This document shows positions 8,465 through 18,900 of a DNA stretch of 64,000 bases, in pieces. The stretch is from Chelatococcus asaccharovorans (GTDB lineage: Bacteria; Pseudomonadota; Alphaproteobacteria; Rhizobiales; Beijerinckiaceae), in the NCBI RefSeq assembly GCF_003201475.1, contig NZ_QJJK01000001.1, positions 694,501 through 758,500 of the forward strand, written 5' to 3'. Position 1 is the first letter of the stretch; every line of letters begins with the position of its first letter. The notes under the pieces were generated by a model, which worked only from the letters and a program-made list of their open reading frames with translations, did no database searches and was not told the DNA's origin. Position numbers and translations under genes: made by a program.

Positions 8465-9811
8465 ATGTCTGAATACAGCAAGGTTTCATGGTCGGAAGGA
8501 ATGTTCATCCGACCGCAGCACTTCCAGCAGGAAACGCGCTACCTGGAGCAGCTCGTCCGGCGGCGCTGCCATGTCCTGCGCCCGTATGGATGGGGTTTAA
8601 CTCATGTGGAGATCGACCGCGAGTTGCTCTCCACATGCCGTTTCGGCCTGCGCCATTGCGCCGGGGTATTCGAGGACGGCACGGCCTTCGCCCTGGGGGA
8701 TGGCGACGGTCTCCTCAGCCCTTTGCTGCTGACGTCAGCGGCCAATGGGGCCGTCGTCTATCTCACACTTCCGGTCCGCCGCCCCGGCACAATCGAGATC
8801 ACCGCCGCGGACGGCGCGGTCACATCCGCACGGTGTACCGCCGTGGCCGTGGCCACGCCGGATACGCACAGCCCGGACGGTACGGCGGCGGAGATCGATG
8901 TGGGCAAGTTGCGGCTGCGCTATGCCCTCGGCCGGCAGGGCGCCGCCCCCTCCGAGCTTGCGCTGCCGGTCGCCCGCATCGCCGATGTCGATGCCGCAAC
9001 GGGCGCGCGGCTCGACGATCTCCATAGTCCGCCGGTGCTCCTGCTCGCTGCCTCGACGGCCCTCTCCCGCCTTATCATCGAGGTGGAGGGACTTCTGGCC
9101 CAGTGCGGAGAGACGCTCGTCAGGCGCCTTTGCGCGGGTTTCGACACGGCCGGACCGACCGAACTCCTGCTGCTGCAGAGCATCAACCGGCATCGCCTGC
9201 AGCTCCGGCACATCAGCGAGCATGGCCTCCACCATCCGGAAGCGGTCTTCCAGTTCCTGCTCGGGCTTGTCGGCGAATTGGCGACAACGGCCTCGCCGTC
9301 ACTGCCGGCAGCCGACAGCTACCGCTATGACCACCAGGATCCCGCGCGCAGTTTCGCGCCGCTGCTTGCCGCGATCCGCCTTTATCTCGGCACACCCCAT
9401 GATCGCGGCGCGATCCTCATCCCGCTCGTCGACGTGGGCGATGGCATTCACCACGCCGTAATCGACAGGAGCGATATGCCGCGCGGGTCACTCTTTTCGG
9501 ACGCCTCCATCATCCTGGCCGCGCGTGCCGATATGGAGGCAAGCGCCCTGATCCAGCGGCTGCCGGCGCAGCTCAAGATCGCCGCGGAGAGCCAGATCCA
9601 GCATCTCGTCAATGCGGCGTTACCGGGCGTGAAATTGCGCCCCCTGGCCGCTCCGCCGCGGCAAATGCCTTTCAGCCCCGGCACGTCCTATTTCGAATGC
9701 GATCGTGCCGGCCCCCTGTGGAAGCAGGTAGTGGCCACCGAAAGCCTGGCGCTCCACATCACCGGCGAGTTCCCGGCTCTCGTCCTCGAAGTCTGGGCCG
9801 TGCGGGGATAG
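8465..9811 (+). CDS. tssK: T6SS baseplate protein TssK
   Basis: TssK trimers connect the baseplate with the TssJLM membrane complex. The 448-residue product begins with the highly conserved VSWSEGMFIRPQHFQQ segment and has normal family length. Further marks are LLLQSINRHRLQLRHI and the C-terminal FECDRAGPLWKQV. The ATG at 8465 is preceded by an AT-rich stretch without an obvious Shine-Dalgarno. It lies 205 bp after tssJ and 6 nt before tssL. Confidence 0.97.
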   Translation: MSEYSKVSWSEGMFIRPQHFQQETRYLEQLVRRRCHVLRPYGWGLTHVEIDRELLSTCRFGLRHCAGVFEDGTAFALGDGDGLLSPLLLTSAANGAVVYLTLPVRRPGTIEITAADGAVTSARCTAVAVATPDTHSPDGTAAEIDVGKLRLRYALGRQGAAPSELALPVARIADVDAATGARLDDLHSPPVLLLAASTALSRLIIEVEGLLAQCGETLVRRLCAGFDTAGPTELLLLQSINRHRLQLRHISEHGLHHPEAVFQFLLGLVGELATTASPSLPAADSYRYDHQDPARSFAPLLAAIRLYLGTPHDRGAILIPLVDVGDGIHHAVIDRSDMPRGSLFSDASIILAARADMEASALIQRLPAQLKIAAESQIQHLVNAALPGVKLRPLAAPPRQMPFSPGTSYFECDRAGPLWKQVVATESLALHITGEFPALVLEVWAVRG

Positions 9812-9817
9812 GTCGCG

Positions 9818-11203
9818 ATGCGCATGGACAATCCCTTCGCAACGCCTGTCGACGCCGAGCGACAGCTTGCGCCGGCAGGCCCGTGCCCGCCAGCGCCCAT
9901 GCCCAGCATGGCGACGGCGCCGCCCTTCGTGACGGACGACAACGGTGCCGAAGTGACGCGGGCGCTCGCGGCTGCCGCCTGCAACCCCATTCTCGCATGC
10001 GCCGCGCGATTGATATGGCTTGCCGGTCGCTTCGCGAATTTCACACCCAGGGATGTCGGTACCCTCCGGGATTGTCTCGCCGACGAGATCCGCCGCATCG
10101 GCACCCATAGCACCTTCGACACAGGGACGCGCGCGGCCGCCTGCTACGCCCTCGCCGCGACCTTCGACGACCTGGCCCTCAACGCGGCCTGGAGCAGCGG
10201 CGATGCCTGGGCGCGCAACACGCTGGTAAGCCTCATGTTCAACGAAGCCTGCGGTGGCGAGCGCTTCTTCGACCTCATGGCGCAGCTGCAGCACAACCCC
10301 AGACAGAATGCCGACACGCTCACGCTGATGTCCCTGTGTCTGGCGCTCGGGTTCCAGGGCAAGTTCCGCGTGCTGCCCGACGGTGCGGCGCAACTCGCCC
10401 TCATTCGCACCAAGCTCAGCAGGATGCTTGAGGAAACGGCGGATCCCCAAGACCAGCAGGGGCTCGCACGCCCTTCTCCGATAAACGCCCCTTATCGCGC
10501 GCCGCTGATATCCCGCGCCGCGCTTGCGCTATCCATCGCCCTGTCGGCGACCATCCTGGGGCTCGGCGCAGTCATGACGGCGACACTTGCAAGCCGCATG
10601 GAAACAGCCGCCTCCGACGCCGCCCGGTTGATACCCGGCCGCATGCCACGCTGGCTTGTGGCCACCGAGAACGGCGCGCCGCTGCCTGTGCTGCAACGTC
10701 CCACCACGCCCAGGCCCCAAGAAGTCTCCGCCGCGATTCCCGAAGCAGCCTCCACGCACCTCAGGCGCATGCTGACCCAAGAGATCGCGGACGGCCGGGT
10801 GAGTGTTGTCGAGGGGCCGGGCATCGCCACCGTCCGGCTCATCGATCGCACTCTCTTCGCCAGTGCCAGCGCCACGCTTTCCGCGACAACCAGAGAATTG
10901 CTCGGCGCCGTCGCGAAGGCGCTCGAGGGCCTGTCGCCAACGATCGCCGTAGTCGGCCACGCGGACAATCAGCCGATCCGAACACCGCAGATCGGCTCGA
11001 ATGCCGTGCTGGCCAAGCGTCGGGCCGAGGCGGTCGCGGCTGCCCTGCGCGAGCAGCTGCCCTCCGGCGTCACCATCACTCCGGAGGGGCGTGGGGACAG
11101 GGAGCCTCTGGCGAGCAACGCTACGCCCGAAGGCCGCGCCCGCAATCGCCGCGTCGAGATCATCATCCCGGCAGGTCAGGCGGCTTCAGCACCTCCGCCA
11201 TAA
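9818..11203 (+). CDS. tssL: T6SS inner-membrane protein TssL (DotU/IcmH) with C-terminal OmpA domain
   Basis: TssL works with TssM and TssJ in the trans-envelope complex. The 461-residue product has a cytoplasmic DotU domain (about 45-210; RFANFTPRDVGTLRD, YALAATFDDLALNAAW, MFNEACGGERFFDLM), one membrane helix (about 230-253), and a periplasmic OmpA-like peptidoglycan-binding domain (about 340-455) with VVGHADNQPIRT, NAVLAKRRAEAV and GRARNRRVEI. This is the extended TssL form, in which the protein itself holds the cell wall. The start is 6 nt after tssK. Confidence 0.95.
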   Translation: MRMDNPFATPVDAERQLAPAGPCPPAPMPSMATAPPFVTDDNGAEVTRALAAAACNPILACAARLIWLAGRFANFTPRDVGTLRDCLADEIRRIGTHSTFDTGTRAAACYALAATFDDLALNAAWSSGDAWARNTLVSLMFNEACGGERFFDLMAQLQHNPRQNADTLTLMSLCLALGFQGKFRVLPDGAAQLALIRTKLSRMLEETADPQDQQGLARPSPINAPYRAPLISRAALALSIALSATILGLGAVMTATLASRMETAASDAARLIPGRMPRWLVATENGAPLPVLQRPTTPRPQEVSAAIPEAASTHLRRMLTQEIADGRVSVVEGPGIATVRLIDRTLFASASATLSATTRELLGAVAKALEGLSPTIAVVGHADNQPIRTPQIGSNAVLAKRRAEAVAAALREQLPSGVTITPEGRGDREPLASNATPEGRARNRRVEIIIPAGQAASAPPP

Positions 11204-11216
11204 GCAGAGCAAACCG

Positions 11217-14200
11217 ATGACCAAAACAGCCTGGCTTCTCGCGATCATCGTGCTCGGACTGGCGGTCGAACTTGCTGTCGCCCTCTGGTTCGGCGCGCCC
11301 GCGCTCTCAATCGCCGGGATGCAGCCCTTCGCCGGGGTGATGCCGCGTGTCGCGGCAATCGCACTGATCGGATTGCTGGCCATCGCGGTGATTGCTGTGC
11401 TCGTTGCGCGGCGAGGCCGTTTGACGGATAGACGCCAGCTGGAGGCCGAGCGCGCCACGGCCGCCGAGATCGCCGTGCTGCGCCACGCTATCAGGGATAT
11501 CCTGCGCCGCCGCGGCAATCGCTGGCGCTGGCTGCGGCCAGCTGCATATTCGGTCCCCTGGTATGTTGTGCTCACATCGCAGGTGGGGTCCGCGGGCCCC
11601 TTGCTCAAGGCCATGGGGTTCCGGCCGGCGGCGGTGGGCCGGCAAGAGCTCAACGATGCCGGCACGGCCCCGCTCGCCGCCCTGTGGTCCGGGCCGCGCG
11701 CGCTGGTCCTTGCAGTGGATGCGCCCGGGGATACCGTCCTGGCGGATGGCGACACCGAAACCGGCATGCGCTGGCGCGCCTTGCTGAAGCTCATCCGCCG
11801 GATGCGTCCACAACAGCCGCTCAACGGTCTGATCCTGGAAGTCAGCGCGAGCGCGTTTCTCGACAGCACGGCCGGCCGTCGTGCGACCCTCGCCGAGGAC
11901 TGGCGCGATCGTATCGCGCTGGCCGCGCATATCGTCGGCCCTTCCATTCCCGCCTATCTCGCCGTCACCGGCATCGACGATCTGCGCGGCTACCACGCGA
12001 GCTGTGCCGATCTCGACGAGATGACCCTCCTTGATCTCACCGGCGCAACACTGGCCGACACCACGGAAGCGCGGGCCCAGGAACAGGCCAAGGCGCTTCA
12101 CGAGGCCCTGCGCAACATGCTGAGGCGCCTTGCGCGGCATGCGGCGCGGCGCGCCGGAGCCGCCCCGCAGTCCGAACAGGCTGGATGCATTCTGGAGTTT
12201 CCGGCTGAGGTCGCGATCCTCGCCGATCGCATCACGCAATTCGCCGTGACGATGCTGCGCCCCGACCCCGGCAGGCCGACACTCTCACTGCGCGGGGTCC
12301 AGTTCGTCCAATTGCCGACAACGCAGCCCAATCTCCCCGACGATCGGCTTCTGCGTGGCGCAGCCCGTGTCCTGGCGCTTGACGTCGAGCAATTCAGCCC
12401 GTGCCATTCCACAAGGCTGAGGGCTGACGGCACGGGGCTCGCGGGGCGCTTTCTCCATCGGGACGTCCTGCCGGAAGCGGGTCTCGCCAACCGGCATCAT
12501 CCGTTGCGGGCGGCGTGGCGGGCAACCCTTCCAGCACTGGCGGCGCTGGCTCTGCTTGCGAGCAGCGTCACATTCGGCCTCGTCTTGCAGGACAGGCTCC
12601 TGGAAGCGGACCGGACGCTGGACCATGTCGAGCAGTCGTTGGCGGCCAGCGACAGCGCCGTCCGCGCCCTCGACACGGACGCGCCGCTCCCCGACCTCGG
12701 CCGCACCCTGCCCGTGCTCGATCGGCTGGCGGCGGAGGTGCCCGAAGTGGCCACGCTCGGAGCAGGCCTTCCCCTGTCCGATGCACGGGAGACCCTGGCC
12801 AATGCGCATCGTGACGCATACCGCCGGGCCCAGCTTCATCTTCTGCTGCCCCACCTTCTCGTCGGGATTCAGGCACAACTACCGACCGAAAGCCCGCAGG
12901 GGCTCACGCCCCAGGCGGAGCTCGCGCTTTTCGACAGGCTGATGACCTATCTCACGCTCGGCGGGCAAAGCCCGGGGGGCACCGAAGCTGCCCTGACCTG
13001 GCTGCTGGCGCACAGCGACGAAGTCGCGCCAGGGCTGGACGACGACGCCACGGCCCGTCTCGCCACACATCTTCACGCCCTTCTTGCAGGCCCGCTGCCG
13101 CGCATACCGCTCGACGAAGCCCGTATTGCGGCCGCGCGCAGAGCGCTTTCCATCAATACGCTCGTACTGCGCGGCCTCGCCACCCTGCAAGCCAAGGCGC
13201 GTGCCGCCGACGACCTGCCGGCATGGCGGCCCATCGATGCAGCCGGTCCCATCGCCGGCCGGCTGCTCATACGGCGCTCAGGCCGGCCCTTGAGCGACGG
13301 CATTCCCGCCTTCTACACGCGCGCCGGCTTCCTCACCATCGTTGCGCCCGCCTTGCAGGAGGTCGCGGCACAAGTCGCAACGGAAGCCTGGGTCATCCCC
13401 CTGACGGCAGGACCGGACAATACCGACCTCGCCAAGGTACTGGAACAGGAGATCGCGGACGACTACTTCACGGCCTATGTCGATAGCTGGAACGAGCTGC
13501 TCGACGACGTGACGGTGGCACAGGGCATGACGCTGCAACAGGCGGCCCAGCAACTCACGCAGCTCGCGGGGCCGGCCTCGCCGCTTGAGCGCCTTTACCA
13601 GGCGGCGAGCCGGGAGACGGATCTCACGCCGCCGCCCGCCGCCACGACATCCCCCCCTGCCAGCCGCGCCGAGGGTTCACTGGCGAAGGCGATTGCCACG
13701 GGTGAACCTGTCACGACGCGCTTCGCGTGGCTGAGGGAACTCGTCGCAACCGGCGACAACGGCCCATCGCGGCTACGGCAGACCATTGACAGCTTCGGTG
13801 CCCTTGGCCGCCAGATGGCGCAGACGGCTTATCTCCCGACGGATGCAGCACCCACACTGTCGGCCGGCTCGGCCGCGGGACAAGTGGCGGACAGCGCGGC
13901 GAGCCTCCCGCCGCCGCTGGCGCGGATCGCGAATGAGGTCGCCCGTGCCGCCACGAGCATGACCTCTGCCGCAACGGACGACCGGGTCACGACGGCCTGG
14001 CGCGACGTGGAGCCATTCTGCCGGCTTGTCACGGGCAATCGCTACCCCTTCTATGGGCAGGCGAGCCAGGCCACATCGCTCGACGATTTCGCGGCCCTCT
14101 TCGGGCCACAGGGACGGCTGGAGAAATTCTTCGCGACCTATATCCGGCCCTTCGTCGATACGACTGCGCCCGCGTGGCGGGTCCACCCCGTACATGGCAT

Positions 14201-14684
14201 GGCGATCGACATCGATCGCCCAGCGCTGGAGCAGTTCCAGCGGGCGGCCCGCATACGCGATGCCTTCTTCGCGGACAATCCTGCCGCGCCTTCGGTTCGT
14301 TTCAGTCTCGAACCCCTGCGGCTTGATGCAACCGCCGAGACCCTGACCTATGCCATCGGAGGCCAGACGCTCGTCTACCGACACGATCCCGTGCGCCTAT
14401 GGCCCATGCAATGGCCACCGCCGGACGGACAATTGACGGCGCAGATCCAGGTGACCCCCTGGGTCGCGAACGAACCCGGCAGCCTCGCTTTCCGCGGGCC
14501 CTTCGCCTTCCTGAGGCTGATCGAGGCTGGCACACCGAAACCCGACGGCAAGGCGCCCGATCGCTTCATCCTGCGCTACGCCCTCGGCTCGCGCGCGGCG
14601 TCTCTGCGGCTCACCGCAGCGAGCATCATCAACCCCTTCAATTTACAGGATCTCCGGCAGTTCCGCTGCCCGGAGATCCCGTAA
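11217..14684 (+). CDS. tssM: T6SS membrane complex protein TssM (IcmF), lacking a normal Walker A motif
   Basis: TssM spans the periplasm and binds TssJ and TssL. The 1155-residue product has two N-terminal membrane helices (about 5-27 and 40-60), a cytoplasmic IcmF domain, a third helix near 436-456 and a large periplasmic part, with the IcmF-related and C-terminal domains in place (VHGMAIDIDRPALEQF, then QWPPPDG). The family usually has GxxGxGKT after the LPWY motif; here VPWYVVLTSQ is followed by VGSAGPLLKAM with no Lys-Thr, so ATP binding in the usual way is unlikely. The ATG at 11217 starts just before the first helix; the frame is open upstream but overlaps tssL. Confidence 0.95.
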   Translation: MTKTAWLLAIIVLGLAVELAVALWFGAPALSIAGMQPFAGVMPRVAAIALIGLLAIAVIAVLVARRGRLTDRRQLEAERATAAEIAVLRHAIRDILRRRGNRWRWLRPAAYSVPWYVVLTSQVGSAGPLLKAMGFRPAAVGRQELNDAGTAPLAALWSGPRALVLAVDAPGDTVLADGDTETGMRWRALLKLIRRMRPQQPLNGLILEVSASAFLDSTAGRRATLAEDWRDRIALAAHIVGPSIPAYLAVTGIDDLRGYHASCADLDEMTLLDLTGATLADTTEARAQEQAKALHEALRNMLRRLARHAARRAGAAPQSEQAGCILEFPAEVAILADRITQFAVTMLRPDPGRPTLSLRGVQFVQLPTTQPNLPDDRLLRGAARVLALDVEQFSPCHSTRLRADGTGLAGRFLHRDVLPEAGLANRHHPLRAAWRATLPALAALALLASSVTFGLVLQDRLLEADRTLDHVEQSLAASDSAVRALDTDAPLPDLGRTLPVLDRLAAEVPEVATLGAGLPLSDARETLANAHRDAYRRAQLHLLLPHLLVGIQAQLPTESPQGLTPQAELALFDRLMTYLTLGGQSPGGTEAALTWLLAHSDEVAPGLDDDATARLATHLHALLAGPLPRIPLDEARIAAARRALSINTLVLRGLATLQAKARAADDLPAWRPIDAAGPIAGRLLIRRSGRPLSDGIPAFYTRAGFLTIVAPALQEVAAQVATEAWVIPLTAGPDNTDLAKVLEQEIADDYFTAYVDSWNELLDDVTVAQGMTLQQAAQQLTQLAGPASPLERLYQAASRETDLTPPPAATTSPPASRAEGSLAKAIATGEPVTTRFAWLRELVATGDNGPSRLRQTIDSFGALGRQMAQTAYLPTDAAPTLSAGSAAGQVADSAASLPPPLARIANEVARAATSMTSAATDDRVTTAWRDVEPFCRLVTGNRYPFYGQASQATSLDDFAALFGPQGRLEKFFATYIRPFVDTTAPAWRVHPVHGMAIDIDRPALEQFQRAARIRDAFFADNPAAPSVRFSLEPLRLDATAETLTYAIGGQTLVYRHDPVRLWPMQWPPPDGQLTAQIQVTPWVANEPGSLAFRGPFAFLRLIEAGTPKPDGKAPDRFILRYALGSRAASLRLTAASIINPFNLQDLRQFRCPEIP

Positions 14685-14770
14685 TGACGACGCCGGCAGA
14701 AGAGGCGTCGGGCAAGGGGGGAAGCCGTGCCCCGCGCTGCAACCGACGCCGGAGGAAGGAACGCCCATGA
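14684..14770 (+). CDS. 28-codon mini-ORF coupling tssM to the effector candidate
   Basis: An ATG shares its first base with the last base of the tssM stop (TAATG) and opens a frame of 28 codons that ends in ATGA overlapping the start of the next gene at 14767. The product begins MTTPAEEASG and ends in an Arg-rich tail, without family likeness. It could be a leader that transfers ribosomes from tssM to the downstream gene, or what is left of a deleted gene. Coupling by overlap at both ends is seen directly; translation is inference. Confidence 0.4.
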   Translation: MTTPAEEASGKGGSRAPRCNRRRRKERP

Positions 14771-15726
14771 ATACACCGGACAGCAAGCTTGCCGAATATT
14801 ATGCCAAGTTCTTTTGCGCAAATATACTTAGAAATATTTATGAAAATTGCGAAAAAACACGCGCAGTCGATCGCGAAACAGCTATTAATAGGATCGCAAA
14901 ATTCTGCAAAATCGACCGATCCGCCGCAACAGATTTATGTGAGAAAGGGGTCAAATTTCTACAATCCGCACGATTGACAATGAATTTCGATTTATCAAAT
15001 TTCGATTTTTCGCGTCTCGCCAAGACCGAAGGACGGATCATCAATTGTCTTGAACGCGGCTGCAAGCCACAAGAGCCCCAGGGATATGTTTTTGGACGAG
15101 CGCGGCTTGAGGAAAATCTGTTCCATATGGAGGATCTGTTCAGGTCGCTCCCCTTCGGGCAATGCGGCCGCTATGAGAGCACGGATACGCCTGGCATCCG
15201 CAGCCGGGGGTTTCATCCGTTCAGTCGCCCGATTTACTGTGCGCTCGACGTACTGTCCGGCGCGAACGGCGCGGCGGCGACTTATGGATACAGCTTCCTT
15301 GTATTCAAGGACTACGTGAAGGCGATATGCACCTACGCCCCTGTTGATACGATGGCGACAGATCTTATTGGCCGTAGTTCCGTTGCTTTTGACAAGCTGG
15401 CGACCTTCTACCACATGGAAAGGCTGATCGCTAATATGCAGAATGATCGCCTTGGATACGACTGCTTCGGAAGTTTCATAGCAAAATTCGCGGGCAAAGA
15501 CGTTACACCTCATCGTAATTACGGCCGCGGCGGGCGGAATAACTACATCGACGTGCAGCTGCACGGGCAGCCGTACATTAACCGAGATGTCGATCAGATC
15601 TACCTATCAAGATACGAAGCTGACATACTATCAAGAAAAATATCAAGTAAGAATTTTGAATCGATAATGAAATCCGTTGAAGACATCAACAAATCAGCCC
15701 GTAGAAAAATTATAGTTTTGATATAG
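14767..15726 (+). CDS. AT-rich T6SS-linked gene, candidate cargo effector (DUF3626/ADP-ribosyltransferase-like)
   Basis: The 319-residue product closes the rightward T6SS series. It has no signal peptide or membrane helix, has several Cys, and is visibly more AT-rich than tssM, especially in its first 250 bp and last 120 bp, suggesting recent acquisition. A strong GGAGGAAGG site precedes the ATG. Its middle and end (RPIYCALDVLSGANGA near 154-169, YGYSFLVFKDYVKAICTY near 173-190, YIDVQLHG at 260-267, INRDVDQIYL after it) recall from memory DUF3626-type proteins, which may be ADP-ribosyltransferase-like. No immunity gene follows. The gene is convincing; the effector role and the fold are inference. 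Confidence 0.8.
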   Translation: MNTPDSKLAEYYAKFFCANILRNIYENCEKTRAVDRETAINRIAKFCKIDRSAATDLCEKGVKFLQSARLTMNFDLSNFDFSRLAKTEGRIINCLERGCKPQEPQGYVFGRARLEENLFHMEDLFRSLPFGQCGRYESTDTPGIRSRGFHPFSRPIYCALDVLSGANGAAATYGYSFLVFKDYVKAICTYAPVDTMATDLIGRSSVAFDKLATFYHMERLIANMQNDRLGYDCFGSFIAKFAGKDVTPHRNYGRGGRNNYIDVQLHGQPYINRDVDQIYLSRYEADILSRKISSKNFESIMKSVEDINKSARRKIIVLI

Positions 15727-15920
15727 GGAATTCAGTGCTGCTATTGACGATAGCATGCGGTTCCACGAGGGAACCACCGCGTCATTCCGAGGCGAGCGGC
15801 TCAAGTTCCAATGCCAAATTCAACACTCCATTAAAACCAATATCTTGCTAGCGGCCCTCGTCAATCCGACATTGGCTCCGAGGCCCGCATCAGGCGGATG
15901 CCAATCTCGGGGTCGAAGCC

Positions 15921-18900
15921 CTAGTAGTTCCACTCCATGCCGACCCCGACGGCGCCGCCGCCGGCTCCCGCCTCGGCCTCGAGCTTGATGTTGCGGCCGA
16001 GGTCGATATCGACCGCGGCGCGGCTCGATTCCGGCGTAGCGCCCTGCCGGATGCTCAACCGCATCCTGTCATTGATCTGCTTGCCAATGCCGACCGCGAC
16101 ACCGCCGGTCCCATCGGAATTGGTTGTCCCGAGATCGATGGAATCGAGGCCCAGCGACGAGCCGATCGCGCCGAGCGGTCCGCCCCCCTCGCCCGTCAGC
16201 TCGGCCAGCGCCTGGGCAAGCTGGATCGCCTGGCCAGTCGACAGGCTGCCGGACGGCTTGCCGAACAGAAGCCGCGCCAGCACCTCATCCCGCGGCAGCT
16301 CCGGCGAGGATGTGAAGTCCAACTGCGGATTGGAGGCCTTGCCCGTCACGAGAATACGCGCGGTTATTCCGGCTGCTGTCGATTCGGCCTCGAAGTTGAT
16401 GCGCGGGTCGAAATCGCCGTCGAGGGAGACTTCGCCGCGCGTGAAAGTGAGCTGGCGGCCGAGCAGCGAGAGCGTTCCGCGACGCAGCGTGAAGGCGCCG
16501 TCGGCCTGCGGCGCGGCACTGGTGCCGCGGATCGTCAGCTGGCCGCCGAGCTGGGCGTTGATGCCCTGCCCGCGCACCACGATACCGCTCCGCGCGGCCA
16601 CCCGAATGTCAAGCGTAGCGGCGAAGGGATTGGCCGCCTGCGCAGCCGCCGCCCGCTGTTCTGCCGCGACGCGGGCGCGCACCGCGGGCGGCGCGTTAAC
16701 GCGCGTGACCGGGATCGGCGTTGCGGAGAAGGGGAAGCGCTTCGGCAAGGTGATTTCCAGCGCCGAGAACTCGATGGACCCGGTGACGCTCGGGCGGGTC
16801 GCGAGTGCGCCCGCGATGGCGAGGTCCGCATTCGCGGTGGCATTCACGATCGGTGTTGCCATGAGCTGCGCGTTGTTCGCCTTGATGGCGATCTGGCCGG
16901 GGAAGCCTGCAGACGGATCCAGCGCCACGCGTCCCGAACCGGTAATGGCTCCGCCGTTACGCGCCCGCGCCGAGAGGCTGGAGATCACGAGCTCGCGCTC
17001 CGACCCGTTGATCACGGCCTCGATATTGGTGAGCGTCACGCCGTTGGCCGCGTCCTGGAAGCGCCCATTGGTGATACGGATGGTGCCGGCCGCCGTCGGC
17101 GCGGCGGCCGTGCCGCGGATGCGCAGGTCAGTAACGGCCTGGCCGGTGAGCGTCTGGCCGGCGGCCGAGAGGCGGGCATTCATCAGGCCAAGATCGATGC
17201 GGCCGTTGACGCCGATGTCGAGCGCGCCGGCGCCCATCGGGGCGGAGCCGGTGATCTGCAAGTTGGAATTCGCAAGACCGGTCACGCGCGCGTCCACATT
17301 GACGCGCCCGTTGCCAAGCGTGCCTTCCGCAGTCACGCCGAGGGGCCTGAGACCCGCGTCGCTGATCTGCGGCGCGGTAAGATTGGTGATGGCAAGGTTG
17401 TAGCGGCCGGACGGCTGGGCGGCGGGTCCGGTCAGTGTCACATCACCGTTGAGGGCACCCGTCACCCCAAGCCCCGGCGCGAACAGCTCGGCGATGGTCA
17501 GGGGGATGGCCCGGGCGGCGACCCTGAGGTCCAGCCGCTCGCCCGCCGAACCGGCCACCGTCAGCCGGCCTGAGCCGGCGCGCAGTTCCACGTTGGACAG
17601 CGTGACCGTGCCATCACGAAGGCTGAAACGGGCATCAGGCGCCAGCGACAGGGTCTGACCGCGGGTCAATGTCAGGCGGCGGATCAGCGCCTCGATCCCC
17701 CCATCGGTGGGCGTGATGCGCGCCGCGGTGGTGAGATCCGCGCCCTGAACGACCGCCGTGAGGTTGAGATCGGTCGCATTGCCCTGCCCTTCCGCGGTGA
17801 GTCGTGCGCGGGATATCGTGAGGCCGCTCGTGGCGATGCCATCGACATCCACCTGCCCGCTGAAGGCGGGAGCCTGGAACAGGTCGCGCCCATTGGCATT
17901 GATCTTCGCGTCCGTCAGTGTGACGCCGAAGGCATCGATGCGGCTCGCCGAGCCGGTGATCCGCGCCGCCTGCTTGCCACCGGGCGCCTCGAAATTCGCC
18001 ATCAGTTCCAGCCGGCCGGCAATTTCGGCGAGGACAAGCGGCGCAAGGTCGCGCAGATCCCCTGCCGTGACGGACACCTGGCCGGTGACGAGCGAGGCCG
18101 GCGTCGCGGCCAGCGACCCGCGCACGGCGACTGAGCCGAGGGTGATATCGAGGTCACGCACCTCGGCGGCGCCGTCAGCTTTGCGCGCGAACTGGCCGCT
18201 GCCGCGCGCCGGCTTGCCGTTGACGCTGCCGTCGAGCTTGAGCTCGCCCTGCGGCGCGTTCAGAACATCGGCGGCCGTCACATTCAACGTCAGCCGTTCG
18301 ATGGGGCGCCCCATCGCCTTGGCATCACGGAGCGCGATGGTCGCGCGGCTGTCGAGCTTCGACAGGCTTCCGGTCAGCGTCGCCGAGATGTCGCCACGTC
18401 CCGTGATACGCTGATCGAGCCGCTGCAATTCCGGCAGGGCGATCTTGGCAACCACGTTGGCGCGCTCTTTCGTCGCCGAGCCGTCAGCCGTCAGCGATAC
18501 ATAGGCGGCATCGGCCGAGAAGGTCTCGAAGCCAAAGCTGCCGTCACCGGCGCGGCGCACCGTGCCTTTGACAGTCGCCCGCCCGCCAATGAGATTGTCG
18601 GCAACTGGAATGCCCGTCTTCAGATCCTGGGCGGCGCCGTCCAGCGCAACCACCAGCCGGCTCAAATCGAAGGCCGCGTCGACATCGGCTGCGAGCCGCA
18701 CCCGGCCGCTCAGGTCCTGATCGACAAAGCCGCGCAGGGCGGCCATATCGGCGCGCTCGATCATCAGCTTGCCCTTGACGGAGGCGGGATCGACCTGCCC
18801 CACATAGGTGGCGACGATCGGCGTGGCCTCGATGCGCGAAGACGTGATGTCGAGCCTGCCGCTTCGGTCAGCCCGCCCCTCAGCCGCCAGCGTCAGCCGT

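Noticed and set aside
11001-11216. Upstream extension of the tssM frame
   Set aside because: It overlaps the conserved OmpA part of tssL and is Arg/Ser-rich; the membrane helix starts right after the ATG at 11217.
15755-15988. Possible immunity gene after the effector candidate
   Set aside because: The frame overlaps the end of tamB, becomes Arg/Pro-rich there, and has no convincing ribosome site.
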